Origin: Bauldia sp.
GTDB taxonomy: Bacteria; Pseudomonadota; Alphaproteobacteria; Rhizobiales; Kaistiaceae
Reading direction: 5' to 3'
Length of the DNA stretch: 64,000 nt
Assembly (NCBI GenBank): GCA_028284325.1
Contig: JANQRX010000003.1
Span: forward strand, 372,001-436,000
Part shown: piece by piece, positions 1-8,138 of the stretch
Layout: each line of letters opens with the position of its first letter
How positions within the stretch are numbered: position 1 is the first letter of the stretch
The notes under the pieces: model-generated
What the model saw: only the letters and a program-made list of their open reading frames with translations
The model's database searches: none
Told to the model about the DNA's origin: nothing
Program-made: the position numbers and the translations under genes

Positions 1-807
1 CCGCTCGATCCAGGGACCATGCGCCTGCCATGCTTCGTAACCCTGCGTGGCGCGAAAGACGTCGCGCCAGGACGCGAGTCCGCCCGGCGCCAACGCGATC
101 GTTTCGGTGGCCTCGAAGTGCGGCCGCACGCCGGTCAGCGCCGCATCCATGGCAGCCCGCTCACCCGGACCGACCAGGAGGTCGAAGGCATCCTCGGCCA
201 CGAGCAATCTGGTCAGCGGCGGCCCATCGGCGGCGGCGCCCAGCAGGACCGCGCCGACGCGCTGGTGGATATCCGCGGTGCGGGCGAACCAGCCGACTGT
301 GTCGAGGCTTGTCGCCAGCGGCATGGTGCCGTCGATCGCCACCCGGCCGAACGTGGTCCGCAAACCGATCTGGCCGCAGAACGACGCGGGCGCGCGCACC
401 GACCCACCCGTGTCGCTGCCGAGCGCCAGGTCGACCAGCCCCGCCCCGACCGCCACCACCGACCCGGACGACGATCCGCCGGGCACCCGGTCCGGCGTGA
501 CCGGATTGACCGGCGTGCCATAGTGCGCGTTGCCGCCGTCGAGACCGAAGGCAAACTCGACCGTATGGGTCTTGCCGGCGAACCGGGCGCCCGCCGCAAG
601 CAGCGCGGCCACGGGAGCGGCATGGCGCTCCGCCGGCCTACTTTCCGCCCGCCTGGTGGGGTTGCCGCAACCGGTCGGATAGCCGGCCACGTCATAGATG
701 TCCTTGACGGCGAAGGTCAGCCCGGCGAGCGGCCCGGTCTCGGCATGGGCGACCGGCGCCTTCTCGTAGTCGATAAAGGCGTCGGAGGAATCGGGGGCGT
801 CGGGCAT
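1..807 (-). CDS. Amidase (amidase-signature family), 3' end cut by window edge
   Basis: Reading the minus strand from the ATG at 807 gives 269 codons open to base 1, so the C-terminus lies outside the window. The protein hydrolyses amide bonds; the substrate is not identifiable. The amidase signature is clear: a catalytic Lys in AVKDIYD near residue 31, then GGSSSGS followed by AVGAGLVDLALGSDTGGSVR, which supplies the Ser-cisSer-Lys triad, and PASFCG. The visible end, AHGPWIER, also fits the family. The open plus-strand frames over this stretch are shadows. It is transcribed away from the ornithine decarboxylase, with about 470 bp between the two starts. GatA is less likely because the N-terminus is short and gatC/gatB are absent. 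Confidence 0.85.
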   Translation of the reverse strand, partial: MPDAPDSSDAFIDYEKAPVAHAETGPLAGLTFAVKDIYDVAGYPTGCGNPTRRAESRPAERHAAPVAALLAAGARFAGKTHTVEFAFGLDGGNAHYGTPVNPVTPDRVPGGSSSGSVVAVGAGLVDLALGSDTGGSVRAPASFCGQIGLRTTFGRVAIDGTMPLATSLDTVGWFARTADIHQRVGAVLLGAAADGPPLTRLLVAEDAFDLLVGPGERAAMDAALTGVRPHFEATETIALAPGGLASWRDVFRATQGYEAWQAHGPWIER

Positions 808-1277
808 GGGGCGCGACCCTAGCAGGACCCATGGCGCGGACACAGCGCCGGCTCGATCTCACGCCCCCGAACAGCTTGATTTTCCACCGCCGCCGGACTA
901 CATCGCCGGTGCCCAAATTCGCACGTGCCTGTGGCCGCGGCGTGTCCGGGGCGGATCCCCGAGAGGGAGCCGAAGGACGCGGCTTAAAGCAACGACGTAG
1001 CGGGCTTTTTTGGTCTCGGTCGGTTCTCCACAGACCGGCGTCACTGAAGAGGCACTACATCTTGCCGGGCGTGCGGAGCGGGGCCTCCCCTCCAAGCGAA
1101 GGCGGCGACCGGGACGACAGCCTCGTCCCCCGTTCGACCGTCACCCGCGATTCCCGCCGGCGCTTCTCGCCGGCAGCCAGTCGGAACTGGCCTGCGTCGT
1201 GGTCCGCGTCCAAGGCGGCCCGCGATCGGCGCAAGGACCGGCGGTCGACGTGGAACCTGGTTCGGGAGAGACCCGCA
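808..1277 (+). promoter_or_regulatory. Long structured 5' region upstream of ornithine decarboxylase (candidate speF-type leader)
   Basis: These 470 bp contain no convincing gene. Seen directly are several local hairpins on the plus strand: CGGGG/CCCCG at 947-961, GCCGGC/GCCGGC at 1156-1174 with a 7-nt loop, and CCAGT/ACTGG at 1177-1190 with a CGGA loop. There is also a T6 run near 1001-1006. A purine-rich GGGAGAG sits just before the ATG at 1278. Alphaproteobacterial ornithine decarboxylase genes are known to carry a long conserved leader RNA (the speF motif), and size and position fit. The identity is inferred from context, not from a covariance match. The amidase promoter must also lie here. 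Confidence 0.45.
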
Positions 1278-2408
1278 ATGTCGGAACGAATCCGCGACTT
1301 CCTGCGTGAGCGCCGCCCGGACGGGCCGTGCCTCGTCGTCGATCTCGAGATCGTCCGCGACAACTATCTGCGCTTTGCACGGGCGATGCCCGACAGCCGC
1401 ATCCATTACGCGGTCAAGGCCAATCCCGCGCCGGAGATCCTCGCGCTTCTGGTCGAGCTCGGATCGGCGTTCGATTGCGCGTCGCTGACCGAGATCGACC
1501 TGGTGCTTGCCGCCGGCGTGGCGCCGGCTGACATCTCCTTCGGCAACACCATCAAGAAGGAACGCGACATCGCTGGCGCGTTTGCGCGCGGTGTCCGCCT
1601 CTTCGCCGTCGACAGCACCGTCGAGGTCGACAAGATCGCCCGCGCGGCACCCGGCGCCGGCGTGTTCTGTCGCGTCCTGTGCGACAACCAGGGCGCCGAA
1701 TGGCCGCTGTCGCGCAAGTTCGGCTGTGCGCCGGACATGGCGATCGACGTGCTGGTGCACGCCCACCGTAACGGCCTCGAAGCACGCGGCGTCTCCTTCC
1801 ATGTCGGCTCGCAGCAACCGGACCCCAATGCCTGGGACCGGGCCCTGGCCACGTCGTCGGCCATCTTCGCGACCATGGCCGGGCGCGGCATCGAACTGAC
1901 CATGGTCAATCTCGGCGGCGGTTTCCCGGCCCGCTATCTTCGGGACGTCCCCGAGGTCGGGACCTATGGCGGCGCCATTGCCGCGTCGCTCCGCCGCCAT
2001 TTCGGCAATCGCCTGCCGGAAACCATCATCGAACCCGGCCGCGGCATGGTCGGCGATGCCGGCGTCATCAAGGCCGAGGTGGTGCTGATCTCGCGCAAGC
2101 ATCGCGACGACGATCTGCGCTGGGTCTATCTCGACATCGGCAAGTTCGGCGGCCTCGCCGAGACCGCCGACGAGGCGATCCGCTATCCAATCCGCACCGC
2201 CCGCGACCGCGACGCCACCGCGCCCTGTGTGATCGCCGGACCGACCTGCGATTCGCTCGACGTCCTGTACGAGAAGGCGCCCTACCCGCTGCCGGTCTCA
2301 CTGACCGTCGGCGACGAGATCCTGATCGAAGGCACCGGCGCCTACACCAGCACCTACGCCTCCGTCGCTTTCAACGGATTTGCGCCGCTCCAGTCCTACG
2401 TGATCTGA
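1278..2408 (+). CDS. speC: Ornithine (diamino acid) decarboxylase, fold-type III PLP enzyme
   Basis: A 376-aa cytosolic enzyme predicted to decarboxylate ornithine to putrescine. Seen motifs: YAVKAN with the PLP lysine at residue 47, SFHVGSQ, the glycine loop NLGGGFPARY, EPGRGMVGDAG for phosphate binding, CDSLDVLY carrying the active-site Cys and substrate Asp, and GAYT near the C-terminus. The short length matches the eukaryotic-like/alphaproteobacterial ODC group, not the 700-aa enterobacterial type. ATG 1278 is chosen because GGGAGAG precedes it and homology starts there; the open frame upstream to 831 is leader. The homospermidine synthase follows at once, so putrescine is probably channelled into homospermidine. 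Lysine or dual specificity cannot be excluded. Confidence 0.9.
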   Translation: MSERIRDFLRERRPDGPCLVVDLEIVRDNYLRFARAMPDSRIHYAVKANPAPEILALLVELGSAFDCASLTEIDLVLAAGVAPADISFGNTIKKERDIAGAFARGVRLFAVDSTVEVDKIARAAPGAGVFCRVLCDNQGAEWPLSRKFGCAPDMAIDVLVHAHRNGLEARGVSFHVGSQQPDPNAWDRALATSSAIFATMAGRGIELTMVNLGGGFPARYLRDVPEVGTYGGAIAASLRRHFGNRLPETIIEPGRGMVGDAGVIKAEVVLISRKHRDDDLRWVYLDIGKFGGLAETADEAIRYPIRTARDRDATAPCVIAGPTCDSLDVLYEKAPYPLPVSLTVGDEILIEGTGAYTSTYASVAFNGFAPLQSYVI

Positions 2409-2429
2409 GGACCGAAAGTGAGGGAGACG

Positions 2430-3863
2430 ATGGCCGCATGGCCGCATTACGGCAGGATCGACGGTCCGATCGTCATGGTCGGCCTCGGCTCCATCGGTCG
2501 CGGCACCCTGCCCCTCATCGAGCGGCACTTCGACTTCGATCGATCAAGGATGGTCGTTATCGCCCCGGACGACGACGACCGGACGCTGCTCGACGAGCGC
2601 GGCATCGCCTTCGCACAGGTTGCGCTGACACCCGGGAATTACCGCGAGATTCTCGCCGCACATCTGGCGCCCGGCGAAGGATTCTGCGTCAACCTCTCCG
2701 TCGATACATCGTCGTTGGAGATCATGCGCCTGTGTCGCGAGCTGGGTGTTCCGTACATCGACACGGTGGTCGAACCCTGGAAGGGGTTCTATTTCGATCG
2801 TGGCGTGGACCCGGAGTCGCGCACCAACCACGCTCTGCGCCAGCCGGTGCGCGACGAGAAGCGCGCCAACCCCGGCGGCACCACGGCGGTCTCGTGCTGC
2901 GGCGCCAATCCCGGCATGGTCTCCTGGTTTGCCAAACAGGCACTGGTCGACATCGCCCACGACACGGCGCTCGCCTGCTTCACCGAACCCGGACCGGACG
3001 ACCAGCAGGGCTGGGCACGACTCGCCCGCGACCTCGGCGTCAAGGGCATCCACGTCGCCGAGCGCGACACCCAGCGGGCGCGCACGCCCAAGGCGCGCGG
3101 CACCTTCGTCAACACCTGGTCGGTCGAGGGTTTTCTGTCGGAGGGCATGCAGCCGGCCGAGATGGGTTGGGGCACGCACGAGACCTGGAAGCCCGCGAAT
3201 GCCCGCCAGCCACAAGGCGACGATCCGCCGGGCATCTACCTGCTCCAGCCCGGCGCCGCGACCAAGGTCCGCACGTGGTGCCCGACGCCAGGACCCCAGC
3301 ACGGCTTCCTGGTCACGCACAACGAGTCGCTGTCGATCGCGGAATTCCTGACCCTGCGCGAGGACGGCAGGACCGTCTACCGCCCCACCTGCCATTACGC
3401 CTACCACCCGGCCGATGACGCGGTGCTTTCGCTCCACGAGATGTTCGGGCAGGCCGGCAATTTTCAGAACGACCACCACATCCTCGACGAGGAGGAGATC
3501 GTCGACGGCATCGACGAGCTTGGCGTGCTCGTTTACGGCCACGCCAGGAACGCCTACTGGTACGGCTCACAGCTTTCCATCGACGAGACACGCGACCTCG
3601 CGCCGTACCAGAACGCCACCGGGCTCCAGGTCACGTCCGCGGTGCTGGCCGGCATGGTCTGGGCACTGGAAAACCCGAACGCCGGCATCGTCGAGACCGA
3701 CGAGATGGACTACCGCCGCTGCCTCGAGGTGCAGAGACCCTATCTCGGCTCGGTCAGGGGCTACTACACCGACTGGACGCCGCTCGCCGACCGCCCCGGC
3801 TTCTACCCGGAGGACATCGACACCGCCGATCCGTGGCAGTTCCGCAACGTGTTGGTGCGGTGA
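2430..3863 (+). CDS. hss: Homospermidine synthase
   Basis: A 477-aa NAD-dependent enzyme that joins two putrescines (or putrescine and spermidine) into homospermidine, the signature polyamine of many alphaproteobacteria. It has an N-terminal Rossmann start, GPIVMVGLGSIGRGTLPLIE, the invariant family opening, then conserved stretches such as WKGFYFDRGVD and CGANPGMVSWF. A GTG at 2418 is possible, but ATG 2430 has AGGGAG just upstream and gives the usual family length. It lies 21 bp after the ODC stop, so the two form a polyamine operon under the long leader. Confidence 0.93.
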   Translation: MAAWPHYGRIDGPIVMVGLGSIGRGTLPLIERHFDFDRSRMVVIAPDDDDRTLLDERGIAFAQVALTPGNYREILAAHLAPGEGFCVNLSVDTSSLEIMRLCRELGVPYIDTVVEPWKGFYFDRGVDPESRTNHALRQPVRDEKRANPGGTTAVSCCGANPGMVSWFAKQALVDIAHDTALACFTEPGPDDQQGWARLARDLGVKGIHVAERDTQRARTPKARGTFVNTWSVEGFLSEGMQPAEMGWGTHETWKPANARQPQGDDPPGIYLLQPGAATKVRTWCPTPGPQHGFLVTHNESLSIAEFLTLREDGRTVYRPTCHYAYHPADDAVLSLHEMFGQAGNFQNDHHILDEEEIVDGIDELGVLVYGHARNAYWYGSQLSIDETRDLAPYQNATGLQVTSAVLAGMVWALENPNAGIVETDEMDYRRCLEVQRPYLGSVRGYYTDWTPLADRPGFYPEDIDTADPWQFRNVLVR

Positions 3864-3916
3864 ACGGCGCGCATCCCATGAAAGCATTGGTATTCCTGAA
3901 GAAACGGTGCAAATCT

Positions 3917-3936
3917 TGATTTTTCATGAGAAATCA
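3917..3936. promoter_or_regulatory. Palindromic operator of the toxin-antitoxin module
   Basis: TGATTTTTCATGAGAAATCA is a 20-bp inverted repeat with 9 of 10 pairs matched, and the smaller perfect palindrome ATCATGAT overlaps its right edge (3933-3940). It ends 34 bp before the antitoxin ATG and is AT-rich in a GC-rich background. Ribbon-helix-helix antitoxins normally repress their own promoter at such sites, so it is inferred to be the antitoxin's target. Confidence 0.6.
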
Positions 3937-3970
3937 TGATGTAAGGAAGGGTAGCACCGGAGACGAAGAC

Positions 3971-4198
3971 ATGCCCAAGACCCGCATGAGTTTCGCCACC
4001 ACCGTCGATAGCGCGCTGCTCAAGGATGTGCGCGCGCTTGCCCATGACGAAGGCAGCAAGATTCAGTCGCTGGTCGACGAAGCCCTTGCCGATCTGCTCG
4101 AAAAGCGGCGCAGCGGCAAGCCGCGCCGTCACGTCATGACGGCCTATCAGTCAAGCCATGCCCGGTTCGATTCGCTCTACCGGAAGCTGGCCAAATAG
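3971..4198 (+). CDS. Ribbon-helix-helix-like antitoxin of a Doc module
   Basis: A 75-aa protein beginning MPKTRMSFATTVDSALLKDV, the short beta strand plus helix expected of a DNA-binding RHH antitoxin. A helix (KIQSLVDEALADLLEKRR) follows, then a basic, probably disordered tail that would cover the toxin. ATG 3971 is preferred to the in-frame start at 3926 because the latter would put the operator palindrome inside the gene. The stop is 12 bp before the GTG of the Doc toxin, the usual antitoxin-first order. Confidence 0.7.
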   Translation: MPKTRMSFATTVDSALLKDVRALAHDEGSKIQSLVDEALADLLEKRRSGKPRRHVMTAYQSSHARFDSLYRKLAK

Positions 4199-4210
4199 GC
4201 CACGATCTGT

Positions 4211-4585
4211 GTGAGCGACTATCTCACCGTCGCCGATGTGCTGGCCATGCATGCCGACCAGATCGAACGCTATGGCGGACGCGACGGTATCCGCGATCCC
4301 GGCCAGCTCGAAGCCGCACTCTTCAGGCCGCAATCGGGTTACTACGAGGACATCATCGCCGAAGCGGCAGCCCTGTGGGAGAGCCTGTCGCAAAACCACC
4401 CGTTCGTTGACGGCAACAAGCGCACCGCCTTTGCCGCCACCTACACGTTCCTCGCCATCAACAATGTCGAAATCACAGCCGATGCCGACGAGACGTGGCG
4501 GTTCCTGTCGGAACTCTACGACAGCCGCGACCCCGCCTACGACGCTTTGGAGGCGTGGCTGCGCCGAAACACCAGGGCCGGCTGA
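4211..4585 (+). CDS. doc: Death-on-curing (Doc/Fic fold) toxin
   Basis: A 124-aa toxin of the Fic superfamily. The core motif HPFVDGNKRTAF is intact (His, Phe, acidic residue, Gly, Asn, Lys, Arg). The N-terminus (LTVADVLAMHADQIERYGGRDGIRDPGQLEAAL) is diagnostic of Doc. Characterised Doc phosphorylates EF-Tu and stops translation, and the paired RHH protein blocks it. Here the motif carries Gly where P1 Doc has Ala, so the reaction (phosphorylation or AMPylation) is not certain. GTG start, co-transcribed with the antitoxin. Confidence 0.88.
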   Translation: MSDYLTVADVLAMHADQIERYGGRDGIRDPGQLEAALFRPQSGYYEDIIAEAAALWESLSQNHPFVDGNKRTAFAATYTFLAINNVEITADADETWRFLSELYDSRDPAYDALEAWLRRNTRAG

Positions 4586-4692
4586 GCACCGGTAATAACG
4601 GCGCGCTCCGTCCCGCTGCCACGGGTGATGCCGCGCCGGCGCACCGAATCGCACCGCCCTCATGGACCTCTTCAGGTCGCTGACGCGCTGAC

Positions 4693-5664
4693 CTAGCCGT
4701 CGAAATCGACCCAGCCGGCGGCGCCGTCCTCGGTGCCGAAGGCAAGCCGGCGGCCCGTCTTGTCCCAGGCAAGCGCCGAGATCGGCCCACCATCCGCATT
4801 GCGCAGGGTCGTCTCGGCCCCGTCCTCGATCTGCAGGAGCAGCATCACGCCGTCCTGATAACCGGCGGCGACCACCTCCTCGCGCGGATGACAAGCGACG
4901 CGGGTCACCAGCACCTCGCGCGGCCCGAGCTGCTTGGGCGAACGCCCCATCGGTCCGTCCTTGTGGTGGAACGGCCAGAGGATAGCGGCATTGGCGCCGG
5001 AGCTCGCCAGATGGCGCCCCTTGACCGACCAGTCGAGCGAGCGCGGCTTGGCCGGATAGCCACTCATGCGCATGTCCTGGCCATCGGCGAGCCGCCAGCC
5101 GTGGAGCGCGTTCTCCTGCATCGTCGTCACCACGTGCTTGCCGTCGGGCGAAAAGACGACGCCGATATGGGCGCCCTTCCACGCGAGCTCCGTCGGCGCC
5201 GCGTCGGTGCCCGCCCACCACAGCGTGACGCCACCGTAGCGCGCCACCGCCAGGCGCAAGCCCTTGGGCGCGAACGCCAATCCGCCGACGGCGCGGTCGT
5301 GGTCGAAGACGCGTTCCTCCCCTTGTCCATCCACGACGACCGCCTGTCGGCCGACCGCAAAGGCGGCAGCACCCTTCGGCCCCAGCGCCACCTCGTCGAT
5401 CCATTTGCGCGGGCGCTCGGCGACGAGCCGCGGCTCCCCGTCCCGCGCAACGGCCACCACGCGGCCGTCGTCGCCACCGGTCACGATCCGCTGGTGATCC
5501 ATCGCCGCCACCAGCACCGCACCGTCGTGGGTCGGCACGATCCGTTCGGCGTCCTCGCCAAACAGGCGCACGGAGCCGTCACCCAGGGCAAAGGTCGGCG
5601 TGCCCCCGACGAACCCGGCGGCGACGACGAAGGCGTCGAACGCGATGTCGTGACGGTTCGGCAA
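4693..5664 (-). CDS. WD40-repeat protein coupled to the CobW-type GTPase
   Basis: About 323 aa of repeated beta-propeller blades with recurring patterns such as VVFSPDGKHVVTT, DWSVKGRHLAS and ALAWDKTGRRLAFGTEDG. There is no signal peptide or membrane segment, so it is probably a cytoplasmic scaffold. Its start is uncertain. An ATG at 5709 would overlap the CobW gene by 44 bp. A TTG at 5664 lies one base after the CobW stop and gives an N-terminus (LPNRHDIAFDAFVVAAGF) of the expected length, so it is preferred. The tight coupling suggests a role in metal allocation with the GTPase; that role is inference. Confidence 0.75.
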   Translation of the reverse strand: MPNRHDIAFDAFVVAAGFVGGTPTFALGDGSVRLFGEDAERIVPTHDGAVLVAAMDHQRIVTGGDDGRVVAVARDGEPRLVAERPRKWIDEVALGPKGAAAFAVGRQAVVVDGQGEERVFDHDRAVGGLAFAPKGLRLAVARYGGVTLWWAGTDAAPTELAWKGAHIGVVFSPDGKHVVTTMQENALHGWRLADGQDMRMSGYPAKPRSLDWSVKGRHLASSGANAAILWPFHHKDGPMGRSPKQLGPREVLVTRVACHPREEVVAAGYQDGVMLLLQIEDGAETTLRNADGGPISALAWDKTGRRLAFGTEDGAAGWVDFDG

Positions 5665-5665
5665 A

Positions 5666-6682
5666 TCAGGCCAGGCAGCTCTTGAAGCCGCTCTCCAGCA
5701 TGGCGGCATCGAGGTCGCGGCCGATGAAAACCAGCCGGCTCTCCCGCGCCTCGCCCTCGCGCCAGGGCCGCTGGTGATCGCCTTCCACGATCATGTGCAC
5801 GCCTTGCAGCACGTAGCGATCATCGTCGTCGGCGAAGGCGAGAATGCCCTTCAACCGCAGGATATTCGGGCCGTGCTCCTGGGTGGTGTCGTTGATCCAG
5901 GCGAAGAAGCGTCGCGGGTCGAGGTCGCCGCCGGCGAGCGAGACGCTACCGACACCGTGATCGTGGTCGTGACGGTCGTGGCCGTGATTGTGCTCGTGGT
6001 GGTCATGATCGTGGTGGTGATGGTCGTGGCCATCGCCCTCAAGGAAGTCCGGGTCAAGCGTCAGGATACGGTCGAGGTCGAAGGCGCCGCGATCGAGCAC
6101 GCGGTCGAGCGGCAGGTCGCAGCGCTCGGTGCGATGGATCACCGCGTGGGGATTGATCGAGCGAATGCGACGCTCGACCGCGACCACCTCGTCGTCAGGC
6201 ACGAGGTCGGTCTTGTTGAGAAGGATGACGTCGGCGAAACCGATCTGGTCCTCCGCCTCCGAGGTGTCCGACAGACGGGCCGGCAGGTGCTTGGCGTCGG
6301 CAACCGCAACCACCGCGTCGAGCCGTGCCCTGGCGCGCACGTCGTCGTCCATGAAGAACGTCTGGGCCACCGGCGCCGGATCGGCAACACCGGTCGTCTC
6401 CACCAGGATGCCATCGAAACCGCCCGGCCGTTTCATCAGCCCCTCGACGACGCGGATCAGGTCGCCGCGCACCGTGCAGCACACGCAGCCGTTGTTCATC
6501 TCGAACACCTCCTCGTCGCTTTCGACGATCAGGTCGTTGTCGATACCGATCTCGCCGAACTCGTTGACGACCACGGCGTAGCGCTTGCCGTGGTTCTCGC
6601 TGAGGATACGGTTGAGGAGGGTCGTCTTGCCGGCGCCGAGATAGCCGGTGAGGACGGTGACGGGGATCTGCGTTTGGCTCAT
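5666..6682 (-). CDS. CobW/COG0523-family GTPase metallochaperone with His-rich loop
   Basis: A 338-aa P-loop GTPase. Motifs in order: Walker [25 protein letters not shown], the metal-binding CxCC in [21 protein letters not shown], and the guanine-specificity motif NKTD. A C-terminal CobW_C domain starts around residue 230. Between the two lies a loop of about 27 residues holding 14 histidines alternating with Asp ([15 protein letters not shown] and onward), typical of zinc-handling members. ATG 6682 has AGGACAT upstream; a longer GTG start at 6712 adds ten residues with no homology value. It is likely a zinc chaperone; cobalt or nitrile hydratase activation are alternatives. Confidence 0.85.
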   Translation of the reverse strand: MSQTQIPVTVLTGYLGAGKTTLLNRILSENHGKRYAVVVNEFGEIGIDNDLIVESDEEVFEMNNGCVCCTVRGDLIRVVEGLMKRPGGFDGILVETTGVADPAPVAQTFFMDDDVRARARLDAVVAVADAKHLPARLSDTSEAEDQIGFADVILLNKTDLVPDDEVVAVERRIRSINPHAVIHRTERCDLPLDRVLDRGAFDLDRILTLDPDFLEGDGHDHHHHDHDHHEHNHGHDRHDHDHGVGSVSLAGGDLDPRRFFAWINDTTQEHGPNILRLKGILAFADDDDRYVLQGVHMIVEGDHQRPWREGEARESRLVFIGRDLDAAMLESGFKSCLA

Positions 6683-6965
6683 GGGGTGATGTCCTGTGGC
6701 GGCCCGTCCCACGGACTGCGGCCGACTTTCTTACCTGTTTCCTAACAAGGATGAACCGGGTGACGGGTCAAGCGTTAACCAACGGGTCCGGAGCACGAAC
6801 AGACCGTGTCCGAATCACTGATCGGCCCCGTGTTCCTGATCCGATCACGCCATATGTTGGTTTCATCCTGCGTCCGGCACCAATGGAACCGACATCATCG
6901 GGGTGGCTGCGGTTTCGTCCTGCCACCGCGTTAACGCTTGCTGTACCGATCGGAGACAACCCGGC

Positions 6966-7496
6966 TCAACTGGCCGGCGGCGCCTCGCGGAGCAGCGCCG
7001 TCACGTCCAGTCGCTGCGTCATCATCTTCAGCGAACCGTCGGCGTCGCGCGGCCACGCGTCTTGCGGCCGGTCGCGATAGAGTTCCACACCGTTCTCGTC
7101 CGGATCGCGAAGATAGAGCGCCTCGCTGACACCGTGGTCGGACGCTCCGTCGAGCGGGATACCCGCCTCCACCAGACGCCGCAGCGCGTCGGCGAGCGCC
7201 GCGCGGTCGGGATAAAGGATGGCGGTATGGTAGAGCCCCGTCGAACCCGGCGGTGGCGGCGATCCGTTGCGGCTCTCCCACGTGTTGAGACCGATATGGT
7301 GATGGTAGCCGCCGGCCGAGATGAAGGCGGCCTGATCGCCAAGGCGCTGCACGAGATCGAAGCCGAGAACCCCGCAATAGAAGGCGAGCGCGCGGTCGAT
7401 ATCGGCGACCTTGAGATGGACGTGGCCGATGCGCACGCCCGCATCGATCGGGCGGCTGAGATTGGCGGACCGGGCAACGGTATCTGCTTCGGACAT
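6966..7496 (-). CDS. VOC-family (glyoxalase/extradiol dioxygenase fold) protein
   Basis: A 176-aa protein with the paired beta-alpha-beta-beta-beta modules of the vicinal-oxygen-chelate family: IGHVHLKVADIDRALAFYCGVLGFDL in the first half, GLYHTAILYPDR and ALYLRDPDENGVELYRDRP in the second. His in HVHLKV, His in YHTAIL and Glu in GVELY are plausible metal ligands, as in catechol 2,3-dioxygenase-type enzymes. ATG 7496 has TAGGAG upstream and is preferred over the longer frame to 7532. The substrate is unknown. It reads in the same direction as the SRPBCC gene ahead of it, across a 105-bp gap. Confidence 0.78.
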   Translation of the reverse strand: MSEADTVARSANLSRPIDAGVRIGHVHLKVADIDRALAFYCGVLGFDLVQRLGDQAAFISAGGYHHHIGLNTWESRNGSPPPPGSTGLYHTAILYPDRAALADALRRLVEAGIPLDGASDHGVSEALYLRDPDENGVELYRDRPQDAWPRDADGSLKMMTQRLDVTALLREAPPAS

Positions 7497-7601
7497 GTCG
7501 TCGGCTCCTACGGTTCGACCGATCGTCAACATTTAGGTTGCCGGAGGCGCGATGCCAGGTCGAGAGGGCGCCGACCACGAAGTCGTGACCGGAGGCGGCC
7601 G

Positions 7602-8051
7602 TCAGGCCGGTGCATCCTCCGCCGTCTTGATCAGCCGTCGCAATGTCGCTTCGACGTTGGTGGTCACGTTTCGCTGCATCACCAGCCTGTCCAGAAGCCA
7701 CCCGAGCACGCCGAACTTCATCCTGTACTCCAGCCTCTGGGTCAGCCGCGATCCGCTCCCCCGGTCCTCGAGCTTCGTGATCCAGTTCATGGAACGGACC
7801 GGCCAGTCGCTCTCGACGATTTCGAGCCCCAGCGCCCGACCCTCGTCCCAGACCGTCACCCGCTCCAGCAACCGGCCCTTGGGTTCCAGATCGCATTCGC
7901 GCAGCGCCCCGACTCCCACGGCGTCGGACGACGCCACGCGGGCGGCCTTGACCGTCGGGTTGTAGCTCTGGACGGCGGTCAGGTCGGCCAGCACCTTCCA
8001 GATCCTCTCGCGACCGCAAGAGGCGGTGAGATCATGCTCGATCACCGTCAT
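7602..8051 (-). CDS. SRPBCC-family (polyketide cyclase/START-like) protein
   Basis: A 149-aa helix-grip protein (MTVIEHDLTASCGRERIWKVLADLTAVQSYNP, then VTVWDEGRALGLEIVE, and a long C-terminal helix). Such folds enclose a hydrophobic ligand, and the ligand here is unknown. ATG 8051 follows GGGAGGA, whereas the longer open frame to 8336 only runs antisense to the ArsR gene. It diverges from the ArsR gene across an 87-bp region holding two matching palindromes, so it is very likely repressed by that regulator. Confidence 0.75.
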   Translation of the reverse strand: MTVIEHDLTASCGRERIWKVLADLTAVQSYNPTVKAARVASSDAVGVGALRECDLEPKGRLLERVTVWDEGRALGLEIVESDWPVRSMNWITKLEDRGSGSRLTQRLEYRMKFGVLGWLLDRLVMQRNVTTNVEATLRRLIKTAEDAPA

Positions 8052-8068
8052 GGCATATCCTCCCGTTT

Positions 8069-8086
8069 CACAAGCAATCACTTGTG
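8069..8086. promoter_or_regulatory. ArsR-type operator site 1
   Basis: CACAAG-N6-CTTGTG, a perfect inverted repeat in the 87 bp between the divergent SRPBCC and ArsR genes. Its centre is 41 bp (about four helical turns) from that of a second copy with the same arms. It sits 17 bp from the SRPBCC start codon and so probably covers that gene's promoter. Confidence 0.65.
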
Positions 8087-8109
8087 GTGTAACATCGGTG
8101 GGGATGATC

Positions 8110-8133
8110 CACAAGTTATCACTTGTACAAGTG
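8110..8133. promoter_or_regulatory. ArsR-type operator site 2
   Basis: CACAAG-N6-CTTGTA at 8110-8127 repeats site 1, and its right arm is also half of the perfect palindrome ACTTGTACAAGT (8121-8132). The site ends only six bases before the regulator's ATG at 8139, leaving no Shine-Dalgarno space. The regulator transcript may therefore be leaderless and autorepressed. Confidence 0.62.
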
Positions 8134-8138
8134 AACGC

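Noticed and set aside
6770-6939. Inverted copies of AAGCGTTAAC (6770-6779 and 6930-6939) as a mobile-element end or CtrA site
   Set aside because: Ten bases 150 bp apart with nothing coding between them. Single TTAAC half-sites lack the second TTAA at seven bases.
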